From contig NZ_JAAOIE010000001.1 of assembly GCF_011326755.1 (NCBI RefSeq), positions 398,344-462,343 on the forward strand: DNA of 64,000 nt, read 5' to 3'. The notes below the pieces were generated by a model that worked only from the letters and a program-made list of their open reading frames with translations, was not told the origin of the DNA and made no database searches. This DNA is from Cochlodiniinecator piscidefendens (lineage in GTDB: Bacteria; Pseudomonadota; Alphaproteobacteria; Rhodobacterales; Rhodobacteraceae). Shown piece after piece: positions 17,401 to 25,349 of this stretch. How positions within the stretch are numbered: position 1 is the first letter of the stretch; each line of letters opens with the position of its first letter. Position numbers and translations under genes: made by a program.

Positions 17401-18091
17401 TACCAGATCCATATTTAAAGAGACGTGCCTCGCGCACCCACAGATCCATAATGCCACCATCAGACACCAAATCATCTGACACCGATTGGATAAAACAGGC
17501 ATGTGGTTGAGGATGTTCATACGCTGACTTTGATCGGGTCAATTTGCCCGATTTATAATCAACATAATAATGACCCTGCCCTGGTCCATCTATCCCATAA
17601 GCCCAATGCAACCCCGTGTTAAACCACTGCGGTGAATTCGGTGCTGTGCGTTGCGTGGCAAGCATAAAGCGCAACTCATCAAAGTAAGTACGCGCATCGT
17701 CTTCTAAACTGAAATAGCCGCCCTTCCAGCCCCAGTAAGCCCAAGCACCTGCAAGACGATCAAAAACCTGTTTGGCGGAAGTTTCACCAGAATAACGTTC
17801 CTCTTCCGGTAATTTAGCTAATAGTTTTTCATCAGCGACGGAACGCCACAAAAACTCAGGAACGCCTTCTTCTTTCACTTTCTTCAACCGGGCCGGAACG
17901 CCAGCTTTACGGAAGTATTTCTGTGCAATAACATCTGATGCAACCTGACTCCAGCTTTCTGGAACTTCTAGATCATCAAGGCGGAACACAATCGTACCGT
18001 CAGGGTTTCGGATTTCAGAGGTGGTTTTGGTGAACCCCAGCTCTGCATAAACATCGCGACCCGTTTCCGTAAATTTGCGTTCTATTTTCAT
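14426..18091 (-). CDS. nrdJ: Vitamin B12-dependent (class II) ribonucleoside-diphosphate reductase
   Basis: 1221 residues from the ATG at 18091 ([20 protein letters not shown]), normal for the long alphaproteobacterial NrdJ. It makes deoxynucleotides with adenosylcobalamin as radical source, so it works with or without oxygen but requires B12. The barrel has NSPQWFNTG, a [20 protein letters not shown] segment with active-site cysteine, and [20 protein letters not shown]. The C-terminal tail has a zinc-ribbon-like cluster [20 protein letters not shown] and ends GGTSGCS. The gene is alone. A strong NrdR box lies 140 bases upstream, and DnaA-box-like sites lie further up. Confidence 0.96.
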   Translation of the reverse strand: MKIERKFTETGRDVYAELGFTKTTSEIRNPDGTIVFRLDDLEVPESWSQVASDVIAQKYFRKAGVPARLKKVKEEGVPEFLWRSVADEKLLAKLPEEERYSGETSAKQVFDRLAGAWAYWGWKGGYFSLEDDARTYFDELRFMLATQRTAPNSPQWFNTGLHWAYGIDGPGQGHYYVDYKSGKLTRSKSAYEHPQPHACFIQSVSDDLVSDGGIMDLWVREARLFKYGSGTGTNFSSLRAADEALSGGGKSSGLMGFLKIGDRAAGAIKSGGTTRRAAKMVICDVDHPDVEEFINWKVVEEQKVASIVAGSKMHEEKLNEIFAAIRSWDGAEEAATDPKTNDGLKTAIRSAKKVKIPETYINRVLQYARQGYTSIEFPSYDTDWDSEAYSSVSGQNSNNSIRVTDAFLQAVKDDADWALIRRTDGKVSKTIKARDLWEQIGHAAWACADPGIQFHDTVNAWHTCPQDGEIRGSNPCSEYMFLDDTACNLASINLLNFYKNEEFQVEDFMHTVRLWTVTLEISVTMAQFPSKEIAQRSYDYRTLGLGYANIGGLLMNMGMGYDSADGRAMCGALTAVMTGVAYATSAEMAGELGAFSGYERNSADMLRVMRNHRNAAYGRSDGYEGLSVKPVPLDLRNCPDERLIAIAQSSWDEAIALGEQNGFRNAQTTVIAPTGTIGLVMDCDTTGIEPDFALVKFKKLAGGGYFKIINRSVPAALETLGYGPAQIEEIISYAVGHGTIGNAPGINHTSLIGHGFGTNEIEKIEAALPSAFDIRFVFNQWTLGSEFCTNVLGIPSEKLNDPSFDLLRHLGFTRADIEAANDHVCGTMTLEDAPHLKEEHYSVFDCANSCGKKGKRYLSVDSHIHMMAAAQSFISGAISKTINMPNDASIEECQRAYELSWSLGTKANALYRDGSKLSQPLASALVEDDEEAEEVLAEGSNHEKAQVLAEKIVEKIVIKEVMKSHREKMPERRKGYTQKAVVGGHKVYLRTGEYVDGKLGEIFIDMHKEGAGFRAMMNNFAIAVSVGLQYGVPLEEFVDAFTFTKFEPAGMVQGNDSIKNATSILDYIFRELAVSYLDRTDLAHVKPEGASFDDLGKGQDEGLSNIRELSAESTSKSLEVLKQISSTGYLRKRVPQDLVVLQGGVPVGGDDPVAALQTLVPEVAVAVTSEPATGIVAFDHRAKAKLQGYEGDPCGDCGNYTLVRNGTCMKCNTCGGTSGCS

Positions 18092-18230
18092 CCGTGCCTG
18101 CCTTGATCCACATGTGTTGTCATCAAAAAGGTACAATTCGGCACACTTTACCCGTTCACGTAAATACACGTGTCAAAGCGTTCTCGCTTGGAGAAGTGTT
18201 AAGCTAACTGTCCCTGCATCGGCTACTTTA

Positions 18231-18246
18231 CCACTATATTTTGTGG
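18231..18246 (-). promoter_or_regulatory. NrdR box upstream of nrdJ
   Basis: The 16 bases CCACTATATTTTGTGG match the NrdR consensus (ACACWATATMTTGTGT) at nearly every position and form an inverted repeat. A weaker partner with CTAC...GTAG ends lies at 18262-18277, exactly 31 bases on, the three-turn spacing typical of NrdR box pairs. NrdR is an ATP/dATP-sensing repressor of ribonucleotide reductase genes. Confidence 0.75.
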
Positions 18247-18798
18247 CATTCGACCTAGCCCCTACAAAGTGGCGTAGCACCCCCTAATGGGTCAATGGAT
18301 TTCTTTAACTTATCCACGATAGATTTTGTTCACATCGCCGGAATTACATTTTCTTTCTGATCTGACAGCCACTCAGTTAGAGGAGCCAAAACCCAGATTA
18401 TTGTTTTTATTGGCAAGCTTATCAAAATTAGCTGAGGTGATGCTTCAGCATTAATTAAATTATAGTTAACCTCTTTCCACAAAAGTTATCCACAAACAAT
18501 TTTAACGTGCATTACCAAAACCCAAATTTCCTTTTGCGATACACTTCGAATCCGCCCCCCAAAACTGGCAAAAATCAGCCACGAGATTCGTTTCCTAGTG
18601 AATGGGACTGTTTTGCTCCTAGATCTTGTAGATCCGGCGTCATCCTGCGACCAAATTCGCAAACATTAAGGTTAACGTACTCAATATCCAATGCAGTGAT
18701 CGTTTTACCCTACATTTTTCCAACTCGTATTTCAGCCAATACTTGAAAGCGACCCGTCTCCCGCCCATAACAGGGACATTCCTAAACCTGAGGTTCAC
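18247..18798. other. Gene-free divergent region between nrdJ and the CorC-like gene, with DnaA-box-like sites
   Basis: No gene can be supported here. It holds TTATCCACG (18310-18318), CTTTCCACA (18473-18481, 8 of 9) and a perfect TTATCCACA (18486-18494), next to an AT-rich run (TTAATTAAATTATAGTTAA, 18451-18470 region). These fit DnaA boxes. Promoters for nrdJ (left) and the CorC-like gene (right) must also lie in the region between 18092 and 18798. Confidence 0.5.
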
Positions 18799-20082
18799 AT
18801 GGACACCGCTCTCTGGATTGTTGCTGGCGCAATCGCTGCTTTGCTAATGCTCTCTGCCTTTTTTTCGGGCTCCGAAACCGCCCTTACCGCTGCATCACGT
18901 GGAAAACTGCGAGCTCAAGCCGATAAAGGGTCCGCAGGTGCGCAACAAGCTTTGGATGTCACTGAGGACAGTGAACGCCTTATCGGGGCTGTCTTGCTTG
19001 GGAATAACCTCGTAAATATCTTGGCGGCCTCACTGGCCACGGCCTTATTCACTGACCTATTCGGCGAAAGCGGCGTTGTCTTTGCGACGTTGGTCATGAC
19101 ATTTCTGGTATTGGTCTTCGCCGAGGTTCTACCGAAAACATATGCAATCATCGATCCTGAAACTGCGGCAGCGCGTGTTTCGCCCATTATTCGATGGCTC
19201 ATTCTTGTTTTATCTCCGATTGTTCAGGCGATCCGATTGTTTGTCCGCATGGTTCTAAGCCTCTTTGGGGTAAAGACCGATCCAGACAGCCCAATATTAG
19301 CGATGCGCGAAGAGATCGCTGGCGCAATTACCCTCGGCCATTCAGAAGGCATCGTTGAGAAAGAAGACCGCGATCGTATTTTAGGCGCGCTGGATCTTGG
19401 TGATCGTGCGGTCGAAGAAATCATGCTGCACAGATCAAAAATTGAAATGATCGATGCAGACGACGCACCCGAAGACGTTCTGGCACAATGCTTAGCAAGC
19501 CAGCACACCCGCCTTCCTGTTTATCGGGATGATCCTGAAAACATCATTGGTGTAATCCACGCCAAAGATCTACTGCGCGCTATGAACACCCAAATTCGGA
19601 TCGAAGGTGCATCTGTAGATAACTTTCAAATAACCGATGTCGCCAAAGACCCCTATTTTGTGCCCGAAACCACAACGCTTGATGACCAGTTGCGTAATTT
19701 TCTACGAGCGCACAGTCACTTTGCATTGGTTGTCGATGAATATGGATCACTGCAAGGATTGTTAACGCTCGAAGATATTCTCGAGGAAATTGTTGGCGAG
19801 ATCACCGATGAATTCGATGATAAAGGTGAATTTCAAGTCACTCGAAATGACGACGGTTCCGTTGAAATTGATGGCGCGATGACCATCCGCGACCTTAATC
19901 GTGAAATGGATTGGAACTTACCCGATGACGAGGCAAACACCATTGCCGGACTGGTTCTACACGAGGCTCAGATGATCCCCAGCGCCGGACAAATGTTTAG
20001 TTTTCACGGCTTTCGTTTCGACGTCATCGAACGGCAGGACAATCGCATTACTGCCCTACGCATTCGTCCACTCTTACACTAA
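18799..20082 (+). CDS. CorC/HlyC-type membrane protein (CNNM domain plus CBS pair)
   Basis: 427 residues; ATG preceded by GAGG. Residues 1-190 form a CNNM/DUF21 membrane domain ([20 protein letters not shown] near residue 22, [11 protein letters not shown] near 108) with three to four hydrophobic segments. Two CBS motifs follow (about 205-330: [20 protein letters not shown] and [20 protein letters not shown]), then a CorC_HlyC domain that binds nucleotide or modulates transport. Members are linked to magnesium or cobalt efflux. Annotation as hemolysin is historical. Its stop overlaps the convergent HerA-like gene by four bases. Confidence 0.9.
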   Translation: MDTALWIVAGAIAALLMLSAFFSGSETALTAASRGKLRAQADKGSAGAQQALDVTEDSERLIGAVLLGNNLVNILAASLATALFTDLFGESGVVFATLVMTFLVLVFAEVLPKTYAIIDPETAAARVSPIIRWLILVLSPIVQAIRLFVRMVLSLFGVKTDPDSPILAMREEIAGAITLGHSEGIVEKEDRDRILGALDLGDRAVEEIMLHRSKIEMIDADDAPEDVLAQCLASQHTRLPVYRDDPENIIGVIHAKDLLRAMNTQIRIEGASVDNFQITDVAKDPYFVPETTTLDDQLRNFLRAHSHFALVVDEYGSLQGLLTLEDILEEIVGEITDEFDDKGEFQVTRNDDGSVEIDGAMTIRDLNREMDWNLPDDEANTIAGLVLHEAQMIPSAGQMFSFHGFRFDVIERQDNRITALRIRPLLH

Positions 20083-21626
20083 CGACCACGAAACAGGCTG
20101 CCAAAGATACCGCGTACGATACGGCGGCCTGTTGTTCCCTTAAGTTCTTTGATCACAACATTTCCGATCGCTTCGCCCCAACTTTCGGTTTTTCGGGTGC
20201 GGCGGGACGTCGAACGTCCGACTCGTGATCCGGAGTATCGACGGCCAGCACGATATTCCCGTTCAGCGGTATCAGCCTCTTCTTCGCGTTTTTCAGCTTT
20301 CTCAGCTTCCTGTGCCGCGACGTCAGCGCGTTTCTGCAAGATTTCATATGCAGATTCTCGATCAACCTCTGCCTCATATTTCCCAGCCAGCGGCGAAGCG
20401 GCAATCACCTCTTTACGCTTTGTAGTGTCGAGGGGGCCCAATTGCGATGACGGCGGACGTATGAGGGTGCGTTCAACAACACCCGGCGCACCTTTACGTT
20501 CTAAAAAGGACGTAACAGCCTCGCCAACGCCGACCTCACGAATGGCTTCTTCGGTATCAAAACGCGGATTGTCACGGTAGGTCTCGGCTGCCATGCGCAA
20601 CATTCTACGATCTTTCGCCGTAAAGGCGCGCAAGGCATGTTGAATACGATTGCCCAACTGCCCAAGAATATCGTCCGGTACATCCGCCGGGTTCTGGGTG
20701 ATAAAATAGACACCCACACCTTTAGACCGGATCAGCCGCGCCACTTGCTCGACCTTATCGACAAGCACTTTGGGTGCATCGTCAAACAACAAATGAGCCT
20801 CATCAAAAAAGAACACCATTTTTGGCTTATCAGAGTCACCAACTTCGGGGAGTTCTTCGAACAGCTCAGACAGCAACCAAAGTAGAAATGTCGCATACAA
20901 ACGTGGGGCGCCCATCAGTTTGTCTGCTGCTAGGATATTAATCCGCCCACGCCCATCAGCATCATGCAACATCATATCCGAAAGCGCGAGGGCTGGCTCA
21001 CCGAACAACATCGCGCCACCCTGGTTTTCCAGGACAAGCAATCGACGTTGGATCGCGCCTATAGACTGCGGTGACACCAAGCCGTATCGCATCGAAAGGT
21101 CTTTTGCATTTTGGCCCACCCAGACCAAAAGTGCGCGCAGATCCTTAAGATCCAGCAATGGTAAGGATTGTTCGTCGGCGACCCTAAAGGCAATGTTTAA
21201 AACACCTTCTTGCGCATCAGACAGCTCTAGCAAACGCGACACCAACAGTGGTCCCATTTCGGTAATAGTCGTGCGCACCGGATGCCCCTGTTCGCCGAAC
21301 AAATCCCAAAATGTCACCGGAAAGGCATCATAAGTGTAATCAGAAAATCCGATCGTTTGGGCCCGGCTCATAAAGGCATCATGAAGTTTAAAACCATCAT
21401 GCCCAGCAGCGGCCAAGCCAGATAAGTCACCTTTCACATCGGACAAAAACACCGGGACACCCTGAGACGAAAAGCTCTCAGCGAGGATTTGTAAGGTGAC
21501 AGTTTTTCCCGTGCCAGTTGCCCCAGCAATAAGCCCGTGGCGGTTAGCATACTTCAGCAGCAGCTCCTGTGCCGACGCATAATCTTGCCCGCCGCCTCCT
21601 ACAAAAATTTGCTCACTCACAGGCAT
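20079..21626 (-). CDS. HerA-like ATPase, DUF853 (YjgR) family
   Basis: 515 residues. Walker A GATGTGKT is at about residue 36 and Walker [15 protein letters not shown] near 270, with the family sequences [13 protein letters not shown] and [21 protein letters not shown] charged coiled-coil-like segment rich in E, K and A (about 420-465) precedes a basic C-terminus. Members are related to the HerA/FtsK hexameric translocases; YjgR has no established biological role. The gene is single and convergent with the CorC-like gene. Confidence 0.9.
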   Translation of the reverse strand: MPVSEQIFVGGGGQDYASAQELLLKYANRHGLIAGATGTGKTVTLQILAESFSSQGVPVFLSDVKGDLSGLAAAGHDGFKLHDAFMSRAQTIGFSDYTYDAFPVTFWDLFGEQGHPVRTTITEMGPLLVSRLLELSDAQEGVLNIAFRVADEQSLPLLDLKDLRALLVWVGQNAKDLSMRYGLVSPQSIGAIQRRLLVLENQGGAMLFGEPALALSDMMLHDADGRGRINILAADKLMGAPRLYATFLLWLLSELFEELPEVGDSDKPKMVFFFDEAHLLFDDAPKVLVDKVEQVARLIRSKGVGVYFITQNPADVPDDILGQLGNRIQHALRAFTAKDRRMLRMAAETYRDNPRFDTEEAIREVGVGEAVTSFLERKGAPGVVERTLIRPPSSQLGPLDTTKRKEVIAASPLAGKYEAEVDRESAYEILQKRADVAAQEAEKAEKREEEADTAEREYRAGRRYSGSRVGRSTSRRTRKTESWGEAIGNVVIKELKGTTGRRIVRGIFGSLFRGR

Positions 21627-21694
21627 GATTCCCTTATTATTGTTTAAACTTTGATCTCAAAATACAATTTTAACTCTTATATGCCACCATAACC

Positions 21695-21773
21695 TTATTC
21701 GGCGTGCGTTTGGTTTGCGTCGAATAACTTCCTCCCTGTTAGACTGGCCGCACCTTTAGGTGCGGTTTTTTTT
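21695..21773 (+). ncRNA. Candidate small RNA 1 (hairpin, CUUCCUCCC linker, terminator)
   Basis: A ten-pair stem TTATTCGGCG/CGTCGAATAA (21695-21704 and 21718-21727, one G-U pair) is followed directly by CTTCCTCCC (728-736 of this kb) and an intrinsic terminator CCGCACC-ttta-GGTGCGG plus eight T (21748-21773). There is no open frame. CCUCC-type linkers are typical of alphaproteobacterial sRNAs that pair with ribosome-binding sites. TTGATC (21651) and TCTTAT (21675) could be a promoter with an 18-base spacer. No transcript evidence. Confidence 0.5.
21748..21773 (+). terminator. Intrinsic terminator of candidate sRNA 1
   Basis: A seven-pair GC-rich stem (CCGCACC/GGTGCGG) with a four-base loop and eight T. 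No protein gene on the plus strand ends nearby (the nearest plus-strand stop is at 20082), so it must end a non-coding transcript. Confidence 0.85.
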
Positions 21774-21806
21774 GGCCTGGTCTCAGAAAATTCATGTTTT
21801 TCACTG

Positions 21807-21835
21807 TTGACCGTCGTGTGCAAAGAACGTAGCTT
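21807..21835 (+). promoter_or_regulatory. Probable promoter of candidate sRNA 2
   Basis: TTGACC (21807-21812), a 17-base spacer and TAGCTT (21830-21835) place a transcription start near 21842, just before the sRNA-like structure. Confidence 0.5.
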
Positions 21836-21841
21836 TTGTTC

Positions 21842-21912
21842 AATAATTAAGTCGGCCAGTCCGACGGGGAGAAAAATAAAAAGGATCGCACTTGCTGCGG
21901 TCCTTTTTATTT
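21842..21912 (+). ncRNA. Candidate small RNA 2
   Basis: About 70 bases with a GTCGG-ccagt-CCGAC hairpin (21851-21865), a purine-rich linker GGGGAGAAAAATA, and a 13-pair terminator stem ending in a T-run. A promoter-like pair lies at the right distance upstream. No start codon with a plausible frame is present. It stands in tandem with candidate 1. Confidence 0.45.
21878..21912 (+). terminator. Intrinsic terminator of candidate sRNA 2
   Basis: AAAAAGGATCGCA (21878-21890) pairs with TGCGGTCCTTTTT (21896-21908), loop CTTGC, followed by ATTT. It could also act in part in the other direction because of the A-run. Confidence 0.8.
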
Positions 21913-22029
21913 ATGCTAGGCTTCATCGGCGGCTCTTGGCTTGGTAGCATTTTTCAAATCGATTTTCGGGACTGACATAGGGATTTTCCCGTGCTAAATC
22001 ATCTTCAAACTATGGAATGATGGATAAAA

Positions 22030-22653
22030 ATGACGAATTTCATTAAAAATGCCGCCTTATTGGGGTTTCTCGTTGCTGCAACTCAAGGTCTGGCGCAGGA
22101 CGACACAACAACAGAAGAGACCACAACTGTTGTTCCTTCTGCTGAAGCATTTGACCTTGGCGAAGCGGAAGTTCCTGAAATTGAAGTTGGGCAGCTGTAT
22201 CTCCGTGAAGTTCATGGCGACTGGCAAGTGCGCTGTGTAAAGACGGAAGATAGCACAAATGAGCCGTGCCAGATTTACCAAACACTGATGACACCTGCGC
22301 CAGAAGGCAGCGAAGGCGAAGCGGTTCCAATTGCGGAAGTTAACATTTTGCGCTTACCTGATGGCACCCAAGTGGTCGCAGGCGCAACCATCGCGGTTCC
22401 GTTACTTACACTTCTGACCGAACAATTGCGCGTTTCCATTGATGGTGGCCAAGCACGTTTGTACGATTTCACCACATGCGATACCGAAGGATGCTACGCG
22501 CGCATCGGGTTTACTGCGGATGATATTGCAGCATTCAAACGCGGCAATGGCGCGGTCGTGACAATCGTACCTGCTTTGGCTCCTGAGGACCGTGTTAATA
22601 TTACCATGTCTCTTACAGGGTTTACTGCAGGCTTTGACACCCTCGCGAACTAA
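22030..22653 (+). CDS. Invasion-associated locus B (IalB) family periplasmic protein
   Basis: 207 residues. A signal peptide (1-22, ...ATQGLAQ) precedes an acidic Thr/Glu-rich linker and the IalB domain, with VHGDWQVRCV, EPCQIYQTL and later TTCDTEGCYARIGF, giving two cysteine pairs. The family was named in Bartonella; in free-living Rhodobacterales the role is unknown and invasion should not be assumed. It follows the two sRNA candidates on the same strand and ends in a strong terminator, so it is a single-gene unit. Confidence 0.88.
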   Translation: MTNFIKNAALLGFLVAATQGLAQDDTTTEETTTVVPSAEAFDLGEAEVPEIEVGQLYLREVHGDWQVRCVKTEDSTNEPCQIYQTLMTPAPEGSEGEAVPIAEVNILRLPDGTQVVAGATIAVPLLTLLTEQLRVSIDGGQARLYDFTTCDTEGCYARIGFTADDIAAFKRGNGAVVTIVPALAPEDRVNITMSLTGFTAGFDTLAN

Positions 22654-22675
22654 ATCAAATCACTTGGTTTTCTGA

Positions 22676-22702
22676 AATGCCGCCTTATAGGCGGCATTTT
22701 TT
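22676..22702 (+). terminator. Terminator after the IalB gene
   Basis: AATGCCGCC (22676-22684), loop TTATA, GGCGGCATT then further T residues. It lies between the convergent IalB and ketoacyl synthase genes and may serve both, though the T-run is good only on the plus strand. Confidence 0.85.
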
Positions 22703-22704
22703 GT

Positions 22705-23922
22705 TTATACTTTCCGCAAGGCCAGCACTGCATTCAGCCCACCAAATGCAAAGGCATTAGATAGCGCAATGTTGACGTCAGCATCCCGGGCTTCATTTGG
22801 AACAACATCCAACGCGCATTCGGGATCTGCTTCTGTGTACCCAATCGTTGGTGCGACGACACCTTGGGTGAGCGCCAAAGTACATGCCAAAAGTTCCACT
22901 GCACCAGTGCCGCCTATCAGATGGCCATGCATTGATTTTGTGCTCGACATCATCAAATCGTTAGCGTGATGACCAAAAACATCCGCAACAGCAGCACACT
23001 CTGTTTTATCATTGGCTGTGGTTCCTGTTCCGTGGGCATTGATATAACAGACATCTTCGGGATTAATTTGGGCATCGGTCATCGCGCCTGCGATTGCACG
23101 GGCGGCGCCCTGCTTTGATGGCATCACAATGTCTGCTGCGTCGGATGTCATTGCAAAGCCAATGATCTCAGCTATAATTTCGGCACCACGTGCTCGGGCA
23201 TGTTCGTATTCTTCAAAAACAAAAACACCAGCCCCCTCGCCTTGTACCATGCCATTGCGATCGGCCGAAAAGGGACGACAGGCCGATTTTGACATCACAC
23301 GCAGACCTTCCCACGCCTTAATCCCACCAAAACACAACATCGACTCTGAACCACCGGTGATCATCACATCGGACATACCGCTGCGCACCATTTGAAACGC
23401 TTGCCCCATTGCGTGGTTGGACGATGCACACGCCGTCGCAACAGTAAAGCTCGGTCCCTTTAGGTTATTTTCCATCGATACATGGCTAGCCGCCGCATTA
23501 TTCATCAGCTTTGGGACAACAAATGGGTGAACCCGGTTTTTTCCTTCTTCGTAAACCGTGCGGTAGTTATCATCGAGCGTGGTCATCCCGCCGCCAGATG
23601 TCCCCAAAACAACGCCTGCACGCTGTGATAATGCACCATGGAAAACCAACCCTGATTGGGCAATGGCTTCGCGAGACGCCAACAAAGTAAACTGCGTATA
23701 GCGGTCGTACAATGCAATCTGTTGTCGATTAAAATGCGCTTCCGCTGAGTAATCTTTGATCTGGCCGCCAATCCGTATGCTGAGGCGGTCAACATCTTGA
23801 AACTCTAATGGACCAATTCCGCATTTACCTTCGCGCATCGCGTCATAGGTTTGGGCAACAGATTGCCCAAGCGGGTTAATCGTCCCCTGCCCCGTGATTA
23901 CAACGCGGCGCTGCTCCATCAT
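22705..23922 (-). CDS. Beta-ketoacyl-ACP synthase (FabF-like, dedicated)
   Basis: 405 residues of the KAS I/II fold. The active-site Cys is in TVATACASSNHAMG, and the two His are in NAHGTGTTANDKTE and KSMHGHLIGGTGA. The enzyme condenses malonyl-ACP with an acyl chain. The start overlaps the ACP stop as ATGA, and lpxD and an L,D-transpeptidase gene lie upstream. Position next to its own ACP and lpxD suggests synthesis of a special hydroxy- or very-long-chain acyl group for lipid A rather than bulk fatty acids. This resembles the AcpXL/FabF-XL cluster of other alphaproteobacteria, but the other members of that cluster are absent here. Confidence 0.88.
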   Translation of the reverse strand: MMEQRRVVITGQGTINPLGQSVAQTYDAMREGKCGIGPLEFQDVDRLSIRIGGQIKDYSAEAHFNRQQIALYDRYTQFTLLASREAIAQSGLVFHGALSQRAGVVLGTSGGGMTTLDDNYRTVYEEGKNRVHPFVVPKLMNNAAASHVSMENNLKGPSFTVATACASSNHAMGQAFQMVRSGMSDVMITGGSESMLCFGGIKAWEGLRVMSKSACRPFSADRNGMVQGEGAGVFVFEEYEHARARGAEIIAEIIGFAMTSDAADIVMPSKQGAARAIAGAMTDAQINPEDVCYINAHGTGTTANDKTECAAVADVFGHHANDLMMSSTKSMHGHLIGGTGAVELLACTLALTQGVVAPTIGYTEADPECALDVVPNEARDADVNIALSNAFAFGGLNAVLALRKV

Positions 23923-24182
23923 TTTTCCTGGCCCGCGATAAGAGCCTTGATCGCAGCGGTAATGCTGGCGACTGACGATATGTCAAAGTCGCTTTCCGTT
24001 GGAGCATTTGCATTAAAAGGCACCTGAATATCGAAAGTTTCTTCGATTGCAAAAATGCTCTCGACCAAACCAAGACTGTCAATACCAAGGCTTTCGAGCG
24101 TGCTGTCTGGGTTCACATCCTCCACCGCGAGAACAGCCTGTTCTGCGATGATTTCCCTGACTTTTAACTCTATATCTTGCAT
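23919..24182 (-). CDS. Acyl carrier protein (specialised)
   Basis: 87 residues, acidic. The phosphopantetheine Ser is in LGIDSLGLVESIFAIEETFD. The extra residues between helices III and IV (VPFNANAPTESDFD) and overall length make it closer to dedicated ACPs than to house-keeping AcpP. It lies between lpxD and its ketoacyl synthase and overlaps the latter by four bases. Confidence 0.9.
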   Translation of the reverse strand: MQDIELKVREIIAEQAVLAVEDVNPDSTLESLGIDSLGLVESIFAIEETFDIQVPFNANAPTESDFDISSVASITAAIKALIAGQEK

Positions 24183-24217
24183 AGTAGCTCTTTCATACAG
24201 TCGAAACTCTCGTCTGT

Positions 24218-25303
24218 TTATTGCTTCGACTTTGCAACAATTTTTTGAAGCTCTGCGACTTTTCCAATGAGACGTGGCAAACGACGTAGCGCTTTTTGCA
24301 TTTCGACGTGACTTTCCATCTTAACAGCAGGCGATCCCAACAAAACGCGGCCAGCAGGTGCATTGGTAAAGATTTTGGTCGCGCCACCAGCAACAACGTC
24401 ATCACCCACATTTATGTTGTCAGACACACCGCATTGTCCGCCCATCACAACCCGATTGCCGATTTTAGTCGTACCCGCGATACCCACCTGTCCGCACAAG
24501 AGGCAATCATTTCCGATTTGAACATTGTGGCCAATATGGACTTGATTATCGAGTTTCGTTCCATCCCCGATCGAGGTTGCGCGGATGGTACCACGATCAA
24601 CAGTAACATTGGCCCCAGTTTCAACATTGTCGCCAATGATAACATTTCCAAGCGAATGGATGCGTGTCCAGCTTTGAGCAGAAATTTCACCTTGATCTCC
24701 AAGGCTTTCACGGGCGCGTTCCACTCCAGATTTTTCTGGAGTAACAAAGGAAAAGCCATCTGATCCGATCACACCGCCAGACTGTGCGATAAAACCTTCT
24801 CCAATCTTCACATTGGCCCCAATGCGCACACCTGCATGTAACAAAGCATTCGCACCAATAGAGCTGCCTTCAGCAATGCTGACATGCGATGCGATGCGAG
24901 CGCCAGCACCGATACAAACGTCTCGGCCAATCACAACAAAAGGGCCAATGGCTGCACCTTCGCCTAACTCCGCACTTGGATCAATTATCGCCGTGGCGTG
25001 AACACCGGACGAGATGTCAGGCCCTGGGTCCATTAACTTCGTCAAACCAGACATTGCATATCGAGGGCGAGGCACAAAAATAGCAGCCTCTAGTCCAAGA
25101 TCCTCCCAATCAGCGCCATCCCACAGAATGGCCGCCTTGGCGCTTCCCTGTGCCAAATCATCCCCGTAACGCGGGTCCATCGCGAGCGCCAAAGCAGTCT
25201 CAGACGCTGTGTGAGGTTCGCTTGCATGGGTGATCAAAAGATCAACAGCGCCAACGGCTTTCGCCCCTAGCGCTGTTGCAATTGTTTGTATCGTATAAGC
25301 CAT
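24218..25303 (-). CDS. lpxD: UDP-3-O-acylglucosamine N-acyltransferase, LpxD-type
   Basis: 361 residues from the ATG at 25303 (MAYTIQTIATALGAKAVG). An N-terminal uridine-binding domain (1-100) precedes a left-handed beta-helix of hexapeptide repeats (about 105-320: IGPFVVIGRDVCIG, IGANVKIGEGF, IGDNVETGANVTVDRG). The catalytic His lies in LDNQVHIGHNVQIG. A coiled-coil C-terminus follows. LpxD adds the N-linked 3-hydroxyacyl chain to lipid A precursor. The usual neighbours lpxA, fabZ and lpxB are not here, so this may be a second LpxD-like enzyme working with the adjacent ACP. Confidence 0.88.
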   Translation of the reverse strand: MAYTIQTIATALGAKAVGAVDLLITHASEPHTASETALALAMDPRYGDDLAQGSAKAAILWDGADWEDLGLEAAIFVPRPRYAMSGLTKLMDPGPDISSGVHATAIIDPSAELGEGAAIGPFVVIGRDVCIGAGARIASHVSIAEGSSIGANALLHAGVRIGANVKIGEGFIAQSGGVIGSDGFSFVTPEKSGVERARESLGDQGEISAQSWTRIHSLGNVIIGDNVETGANVTVDRGTIRATSIGDGTKLDNQVHIGHNVQIGNDCLLCGQVGIAGTTKIGNRVVMGGQCGVSDNINVGDDVVAGGATKIFTNAPAGRVLLGSPAVKMESHVEMQKALRRLPRLIGKVAELQKIVAKSKQ

Positions 25304-25349
25304 GATCAATTCCCAGTTCGCGTCGTTCAAGACGCTTCTTGGGTTTGGT

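Noticed and set aside
18301-18500. DnaA-box-like cluster as a chromosomal replication origin
   Set aside because: Only two or three boxes, no dnaA, hemE, parAB or repABC neighbours; regulation of nrdJ is the simpler reading.
22030-22653. IalB protein as an invasion factor
   Set aside because: The family is widespread in free-living alphaproteobacteria; nothing else in the window points to host invasion.
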